Position numbers and translations under genes: made by a program. This document shows, in pieces, positions 59,065 to 64,000 of a stretch of DNA of 64,000 nucleotides. The notes beneath the pieces are model-generated. The model made no database searches. It had not been told where the DNA came from and saw only the letters and a program-made list of their open reading frames with translations. Numbering within the stretch: position 1 is the first letter of the stretch; each line of letters starts with the position of its first letter. The DNA comes from Reichenbachiella agarivorans (GTDB lineage Bacteria; Bacteroidota; Bacteroidia; Cytophagales; Cyclobacteriaceae): the NCBI RefSeq assembly GCF_025502585.1, contig NZ_CP106679.1, positions 1,829,501 through 1,893,500 on the forward strand. Reading direction: 5' to 3'.

Positions 59065-61971
59065 ATGAGGAAAACATATTTACTATTGGCTGTGATAGTA
59101 TCACATATTTTTATGCCTTTGATGGGTTATGCGCAGGTGCTTAATCCTACGGCAGATAGTTACGTACGAGGAGGAAGTTTCTCAAGCCAAAACTTCGGTA
59201 CGGACGTACTATTAGATTGTAAGCTAGGTGCTACATCTGATGAATGGACACGACATTCGTATTTGAAGTTTGATTTATCTTCGGTGACAGAACCAGTTGT
59301 TGTCAGTGCTACACTTCGTTTGAAAGTGGCTCAGGGCAGTGGAAATGTGGATATACATACTTCTCATTTTGTAACTGACGATAGTTGGACTGAGTCCAAT
59401 ATCAATTGGGACAACAAGCCTGCTTATTCTACAACTTTGGGATCAGTGTTGAGTCCATCCAAGGATGCGTGGATAGAAATGGATCTAACTGACATAGTCA
59501 CATCAGAATATGGGGGAGATCAGGTCATTTCTATCGTGCTTACTTCTAATGGTGGGTCCGTGGCAGCATATCATTCCAATGATGCCAGTTCAGCACTGGA
59601 TCATCCGCAGCTAGTGCTAGTGATGAGCAATGATCAAGTTGCACCTGCAACACCTACAGGCCTGACCGCTACTTCACAAAGTGACAGCCAAATCGACTTG
59701 GCATGGGATGACAATGCAGAAGAAGATTTGTCACACTACAATATCAGCCGTTCTACGGACAATGGTGCCAATTACACGCTATTAGTCGAAGATGTCGAGG
59801 ACAATGCATACAGTGATTTGGATTTGTCACCATCCACGACCTATTATTATCAAATATCCGCTGTGGATGAATCACACAATGAATCTGTATCTAGTGCAGC
59901 GGTATCTGCCACCACAGATGTCCCTCCTGCAGTGCCAACTGCACCGTCGGGATTGGCCATTGTCAGTCAGACTGCCTATCATGCCGAGCTGTCATGGGAT
60001 GACAATTCTGGTACGGAGCGGGGTTTTTCGATAGAGAGAAAAACAACGGGTGAATTTGTAGAGATTCATGTTTTGGATGAAAATGTAGCAACCTATACAG
60101 ATGAGCCATTGAATCCGTCTACTACATACATCTACCGTGTACGGGCATTCAATTCGGGAGGGAATTCGGCGTACTCCAATGAAATTTCACTGACCACAGA
60201 TGCTCCAGACAGTTATTATATAGATGCTGTAGCTGGCAATGATGCCAATGCTGGTACGAGTGCATCTGCTCCTTGGAAAACCTTGCAGAAGGTCAGTACT
60301 CATACGTTTAATCCTGGAGAAAAAGTATTGTTCAAAGCAGGGTCAGTCTGGAACGAAAGGTTGTCTTTGCATGGATCAGGGATCGAGGGAAGTCCTATAG
60401 TAGTAGACATGTATGGTACGGGAAACAAGCCAGTCTTCAATGGAGGAGGAGGTAGTGGTGGCAATCCTACAGTGTTGCTAGAGAATGAAGAGTATTGGGA
60501 AATCAATAACCTTGAAATTACTAATTCTGACGGAACCGCAACCTATCAGAGCGATTTGTGGGGTATTAGGGTAGATGTCACCGAGGCTGGTGAGTTCAAT
60601 CATATCTATATCAGGGACTGTTATATTCACATGATCAATGGAGAGGTTCCTCTCCTCGATGCTCCCAATGAAGGCAAAGAAACAGGAGGAATCTATGTCA
60701 CGGTCAGCAGTAGCTCATCCAAGCCTGCCTGGTACAGGGATCTAAAAATCCAGAACAATAGAATCGGAGGAGAAGTAGGGGGAGATTTGGTAAGTGGTCT
60801 AGGAATTGCCACAGAATCAACTCATGGTAGGATTCAACTAGGAGAAGAACGTAAATTGTTTCAGGAAGTAGTGGTAAGTGAAAATGTCGTCGGTCCCACT
60901 GGTCGCAACAACTGTGTAGTGAGAGTAAGTGAGAATGCACTTGTAGAGCACAATCTATTCAAAGATGCGGGGCAGTTTATGACAGGACACAGTGTCTACA
61001 ATTTCAATACATACAATTTTGTGATCCAATACAATGAAGCATATGGCAATGTAGGTCCATCTACTGACAAGGATCGTGGAGGGTATGACGCTGATTATCA
61101 AGCTCAAAATACTTACATCCAGTACAATTATAGTCATGACAACAATTGGACATTGGGCATCATGAAAAGAGAGACAAATGAAAATGTGGTATTTAGATAC
61201 AATATTGCTCAGAATGATAAAATGTCCATTTTTCGCTATGGTTTCAATACTGACAGAGGGTTGACTGATGCCCATGTGTACAACAATACTTTCTATGTTT
61301 CGGCTGATTACAATATCGAGGTGTTTGGAATTAGGACTGCACTCAATACAGAATTCTACAACAACATTTTTTACTTTGAGAATGAAGCTACATGGGGGAC
61401 TAGTTCACAGGGACTTCCAATCAATTGTACTTTCGAAAACAACAGTTTTTACAACTTGGCTCCCAAGGGAAGTAACTATATAACAACAAATCCACAATTG
61501 GTTGATCCTGGCACTGGAGGGTCAGATATTGATTGGAATGATTATCCCAACATTTTATTGGGTTACAAGCTGATGGCCACATCTCCGTGTATTGATGCTG
61601 GGAAAGTCATTGAAAATAATGGTGGGCGTGATTTCTGGGGCAATACATTGTATAACGGAGCTCCAGATATAGGTGCTCATGAGTTTCAGGAAGAAAAGGT
61701 AGTACTAAATTCAGATGAGTTATCCACTCCCTTCTTGGTTTATCCCAATCCATTTACTGGCATGACCAACTTTAATCTTCCACATGATACGGAAAGCGTT
61801 GTGATTTATGACATGTTGGGTCAAGTGGTGGAAAAAATAAGCCCAGATGCAAGTAGCAAAACATTGATATGGAGTCCTACAGTAAATGCTGCGACTGGCA
61901 CATTGATTTACCACATCCATCGCAAAAATGGTGAAGTAATAGTGGGCAAGTTGATTCATCTATCAGAATGA
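59065..61971 (+). CDS. T9SS-exported right-handed beta-helix protein with CBM96-like and FN3 domains (candidate polysaccharide lyase)
   Basis: A 968-residue extracellular protein. Signal peptide about 1-24 (MGYAQ end). A DNRLRE/CBM96-like domain (about 26-190) has LNPTADSYVRGGSFSSQNFG and WTESNINWDNKP. Two fibronectin type III domains (about 193-283 and 290-378) follow. A long right-handed parallel beta-helix (about 382-870) has the opening DAVAGNDANAGTSASAPWKTLQ typical of polysaccharide-degrading helices. A type IX sorting domain (about 885-968) has VYPNPF and YDMLGQVVEKI. The fold resembles alginate, pectate or chondroitin lyases, but I cannot place the catalytic residues. The next gene overlaps its stop by 4 bp. 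Confidence 0.85.
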   Translation: MRKTYLLLAVIVSHIFMPLMGYAQVLNPTADSYVRGGSFSSQNFGTDVLLDCKLGATSDEWTRHSYLKFDLSSVTEPVVVSATLRLKVAQGSGNVDIHTSHFVTDDSWTESNINWDNKPAYSTTLGSVLSPSKDAWIEMDLTDIVTSEYGGDQVISIVLTSNGGSVAAYHSNDASSALDHPQLVLVMSNDQVAPATPTGLTATSQSDSQIDLAWDDNAEEDLSHYNISRSTDNGANYTLLVEDVEDNAYSDLDLSPSTTYYYQISAVDESHNESVSSAAVSATTDVPPAVPTAPSGLAIVSQTAYHAELSWDDNSGTERGFSIERKTTGEFVEIHVLDENVATYTDEPLNPSTTYIYRVRAFNSGGNSAYSNEISLTTDAPDSYYIDAVAGNDANAGTSASAPWKTLQKVSTHTFNPGEKVLFKAGSVWNERLSLHGSGIEGSPIVVDMYGTGNKPVFNGGGGSGGNPTVLLENEEYWEINNLEITNSDGTATYQSDLWGIRVDVTEAGEFNHIYIRDCYIHMINGEVPLLDAPNEGKETGGIYVTVSSSSSKPAWYRDLKIQNNRIGGEVGGDLVSGLGIATESTHGRIQLGEERKLFQEVVVSENVVGPTGRNNCVVRVSENALVEHNLFKDAGQFMTGHSVYNFNTYNFVIQYNEAYGNVGPSTDKDRGGYDADYQAQNTYIQYNYSHDNNWTLGIMKRETNENVVFRYNIAQNDKMSIFRYGFNTDRGLTDAHVYNNTFYVSADYNIEVFGIRTALNTEFYNNIFYFENEATWGTSSQGLPINCTFENNSFYNLAPKGSNYITTNPQLVDPGTGGSDIDWNDYPNILLGYKLMATSPCIDAGKVIENNGGRDFWGNTLYNGAPDIGAHEFQEEKVVLNSDELSTPFLVYPNPFTGMTNFNLPHDTESVVIYDMLGQVVEKISPDASSKTLIWSPTVNAATGTLIYHIHRKNGEVIVGKLIHLSE

Positions 61972-63029
61972 AATCCCCACAGATTTCATATAAACATAAA
62001 ATGGTATCATACCTCCGACTGTTATTGATCGGAGGTATGATGTCATTCTTTATATCCTTGAGATCCTTTGCTCTTTCGGTTGATTCATATGTAGTTGAGA
62101 TCAATTCAATGCGAGTCACGGATTCAGAATTCAGAATACACCTCAACCGCAACATAGCTGGCACATACAATTATTATTATCAGCAGTGGGGTGTACATCC
62201 TCATGCGGCTTTTTGGGAGACTCAGTATGGGGAGAAGACCCCCCAATCCTACATCCTAGAGAAAACCCTGTCACAGCTCGTTGATATCAAATTGAAACAG
62301 CAATTGGCTACTCAAATGGGATTAATAGTAGAGTTTACATTTGATTCATTACAAGGCTGGTGGGTGCAGGACAATAAGGACAGGAAACTAAAAAAATCAC
62401 AGGGAGGAGTAGTGTATGGACCCGTAGAGAGAACTTTTGCTGATTTCTATGATTATTTTTATGACCGTCTGTTTATTAAACTACAAGAAGAGGTGAATCA
62501 AAATCTACTCTCTGCTAGTACATCACAACTGGAAGCATATTATGAATTGAACAAGGAGAGATGGTTTCAGTATAGTCCTGATGCAGAAGTAGAGTATATC
62601 GAGTTTCAATATGACGGATCATCCGACAGGGATCAAGTAGCTCATCTCGTAGAGCTAACCTATGACAAACTCTCGAAAGGAATGGAGATGAGTACGCTAT
62701 TGTCAGCATTTCCTCAATACAGCTATCGTCATCAAACATACGTCAAAACGGACGATGTCTTGGGAGAAGAAGATGTGGAGGGTCAGCTTATAGCCTGGGC
62801 ATTGGAGCTCGATGTTGACGAGTTGAAAATTTTTAATGGGAGATCGTCCATGTATATCATGCATTGTATAAAAAAATCACCCAAACAAACATACTCCTAT
62901 GACGAGATCAAAAGAGATGTACAGTGGTATTATCAAAAGTATCGTTACCAAGAATTGTTGGACACATTGAAACAAAATGCCAAGATTAATGTCAACGATG
63001 AAGTTCTCGACAACATAGAGATTCAATAG
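61968..63029 (+). CDS. SurA/parvulin-like secreted peptidyl-prolyl isomerase-type chaperone
   Basis: A 353-residue exported protein with a membrane-proximal hydrophobic start (about 14-36). The N-terminal helical half resembles SurA: VVEINSMRVTDSEFRIHLNRN..., EKTLSQLVDIKLKQQLATQMGL and KLQEEVNQNLLSASTSQLEAYYELNKE. A degenerate parvulin-like domain follows (about 200-320; AEVEYIEFQYDG... and ...IMHCIKKSPKQTYSYDEIKRDV). The start overlaps the stop of the beta-helix gene as ATGA, so the two are translationally coupled. I infer a dedicated periplasmic chaperone for that large T9SS substrate. Isomerase activity is doubtful because the parvulin core is divergent. Confidence 0.72.
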   Translation: MKSPQISYKHKMVSYLRLLLIGGMMSFFISLRSFALSVDSYVVEINSMRVTDSEFRIHLNRNIAGTYNYYYQQWGVHPHAAFWETQYGEKTPQSYILEKTLSQLVDIKLKQQLATQMGLIVEFTFDSLQGWWVQDNKDRKLKKSQGGVVYGPVERTFADFYDYFYDRLFIKLQEEVNQNLLSASTSQLEAYYELNKERWFQYSPDAEVEYIEFQYDGSSDRDQVAHLVELTYDKLSKGMEMSTLLSAFPQYSYRHQTYVKTDDVLGEEDVEGQLIAWALELDVDELKIFNGRSSMYIMHCIKKSPKQTYSYDEIKRDVQWYYQKYRYQELLDTLKQNAKINVNDEVLDNIEIQ

Positions 63030-63051
63030 CGGAGTAACTATCAGTCAAATA

Positions 63052-64000
63052 TTATTGCTCCACATTTTTCTTGTTGTATTCCGAAGGAGTCATTCCATAT
63101 TCTTTTTTGAAACAAGATCTAAAATAATCTGAATCATTGAATCCTACCATGTGTCGGATTTGATCAATATTTACCTTCTTCTGTGAGAGCAATTGACCTG
63201 CCTTCCTAATACGATAGGATCTAATAAACTCATTTGGGGACATGTTCATCAGTGATTTGATTTTTCGATAAAAATGCACCCTACTGATTCCGATTTCTTT
63301 GCTCAATCGATCTACGGACAGGTTGGTGTCTGAGATATTGTCATCGATGTATTTAATGGCATCTTTAATCAAATTTTCTTCATGAGATGAAATCTGCTCC
63401 GGCATCAACAATGATTTTTTCTCAAACTGTTTGCGTAGGTTTTCTCGACGTGAAATCAGCGTATCTACTCTGGTTTTAATCGTTTCCAGGCTTTTGCTTA
63501 TAATCAGATACTCCTCTGCATTGAGGTCATTGTGAAAACTATCATCCATCTTTTCTTTCATAAGGAAAATGATAGGGATATTCAAGGTACGCTCGTCAGA
63601 TTTTATCTTTTGACATAGTTCGAGTCCATCAATCACATCCAATTCTTCATTGATGATGATGAGTCTAGGGACAAGATCCAAGGCCACTTTCCAACCTTCC
63701 ATGCCATCTGTGGCAGAATAGATATGGTAATAATCCTGCAATTGATTTCGCAAAATCTCAGTGATGCTTTCGTCTTGTTGTATGATGAGAATGTTATGAT
63801 GGATTGCGACTTCATTGGTGATTTCCAACTTGTCTTTAGGATTGTAATTTTCTTTTGATACGATGGTATCCTCATATATTTTGTAGGTTTCGTCTACAAT
63901 GTCTGACGCATCAAAGTGTGCGTGTCCAGTCTTCAAGGTCACGCATATTTTTGTCAATCCAGCTTGCTTTTCATTGCCTTGGATACTCTCTACGTGAACT
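63052..64000 (-). CDS. Hybrid two-component regulator (HTCS-like), C-terminal part, with degenerate receiver
   Basis: The frame is open to the right edge. The first visible residues (VHVESIQGNEKQAG) match the end of a histidine-kinase ATPase domain. A receiver domain follows (about 67-185 counted from the TTG at 63957) and then an AraC helix-turn-helix (about 205-300; LSVDRLSKEIGISRVHFYRKIKSL, VGFNDSDYFRSCFKKEYGMTPSEY). Order and content match the hybrid regulators of polysaccharide loci. The receiver is unusual: acidic residues of strand 1 are replaced (ILIIQQDES) and the phosphoacceptor site reads LIIINEELDVIDG, with Asn in place of Asp. It converges with the SurA-like gene and probably governs the beta-helix locus. 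Confidence 0.87.
   Translation of the reverse strand, partial: VHVESIQGNEKQAGLTKICVTLKTGHAHFDASDIVDETYKIYEDTIVSKENYNPKDKLEITNEVAIHHNILIIQQDESITEILRNQLQDYYHIYSATDGMEGWKVALDLVPRLIIINEELDVIDGLELCQKIKSDERTLNIPIIFLMKEKMDDSFHNDLNAEEYLIISKSLETIKTRVDTLISRRENLRKQFEKKSLLMPEQISSHEENLIKDAIKYIDDNISDTNLSVDRLSKEIGISRVHFYRKIKSLMNMSPNEFIRSYRIRKAGQLLSQKKVNIDQIRHMVGFNDSDYFRSCFKKEYGMTPSEYNKKNVEQ

Overview
The window looks like chromosome of a Bacteroidota bacterium, most likely a marine Cytophagales (Reichenbachiella-like; the genus is a guess). Reasons: the gliding-motility gene gldC, a type IX secretion (T9SS) C-terminal sorting domain, a hybrid two-component sensor ending in an AraC helix-turn-helix, TonB receptor/lipoprotein pairs, HYC_CC_PP and DUF3098 proteins, and promoters of the form TTTG-N19-TAnnTTTG (before gapA, nadA and tRNA-Glu) with few recognisable Shine-Dalgarno sites.

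Layout. 1-1.4 kb: start of a CusA-type heavy-metal efflux pump, three short palindromes and an HYC_CC_PP protein, then a small lipoprotein. 2-5.6 kb: TlpA-like thioredoxin and an AsmA-like protein. 5.9-7.6 kb: tRNA-Arg, a GIY-YIG nuclease gene whose 3' end runs into that tRNA, a pseudo-tRNA-Arg carrying a clean 20-bp palindrome insertion, and sucC. 7.9-10.3 kb: a PAS histidine kinase/NarL response-regulator pair. 10.7-11.1 kb: five tandem ~80-bp units, each an invariant 5' segment plus a terminator-like hairpin with compensatory base changes; this is the best candidate for an undescribed RNA system. 11.1-17.7 kb: LolD-type ATPase, EamA transporter, two tandem outer-membrane barrels, gapA, a DUF2147 protein and a 2H phosphoesterase. 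18.3-23.7 kb: ECF sigma factor with a frameshifted partner, then ftsX-DUF3098-uppP-truB-ribF-gldC. 23.9-32 kb: TonB receptor plus SGNH lipoprotein, glpX, nadA-nadB. 32-38.7 kb: STAS-like proteins, a decayed glutaminase gene, a CsgG-like protein, GH20 hexosaminidase and a NagX-like acyltransferase with a divergent LacI regulator. 40-45 kb: a XusABC-like xenosiderophore operon. 45-53.4 kb: LPP20-like protein, a large sugar-dehydrogenase/cytochrome lipoprotein, and a copper module (AraC regulator with an HMA-like N-terminus plus a CopA ATPase).

53.6-59 kb is accessory DNA beginning just after tRNA-Glu. It holds paired short palindromes (REP/BIME-like), miniature derivatives and fragments of REP-associated tyrosine transposases (RAYTs), a SUKH-ankyrin immunity-like gene, a macro-repeat array, a 42-bp minisatellite and four 16-bp palindromes spaced exactly 22 bp apart. 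59-64 kb is a probable polysaccharide locus: a T9SS-exported beta-helix protein with a CBM96-like domain, a translationally coupled SurA-like chaperone, and the 3' part of a hybrid two-component regulator whose receiver domain has lost its phosphoacceptor aspartate.

Two themes recur. One is copper/iron/envelope homeostasis (CusA, CopA, Xus, LolD, OMP barrels, AsmA, TlpA). The other is short palindromic repeats that appear mobile, as shown by the clean insertion into a pseudo-tRNA and by mini-elements that keep RAYT gene ends between inverted repeat pairs.
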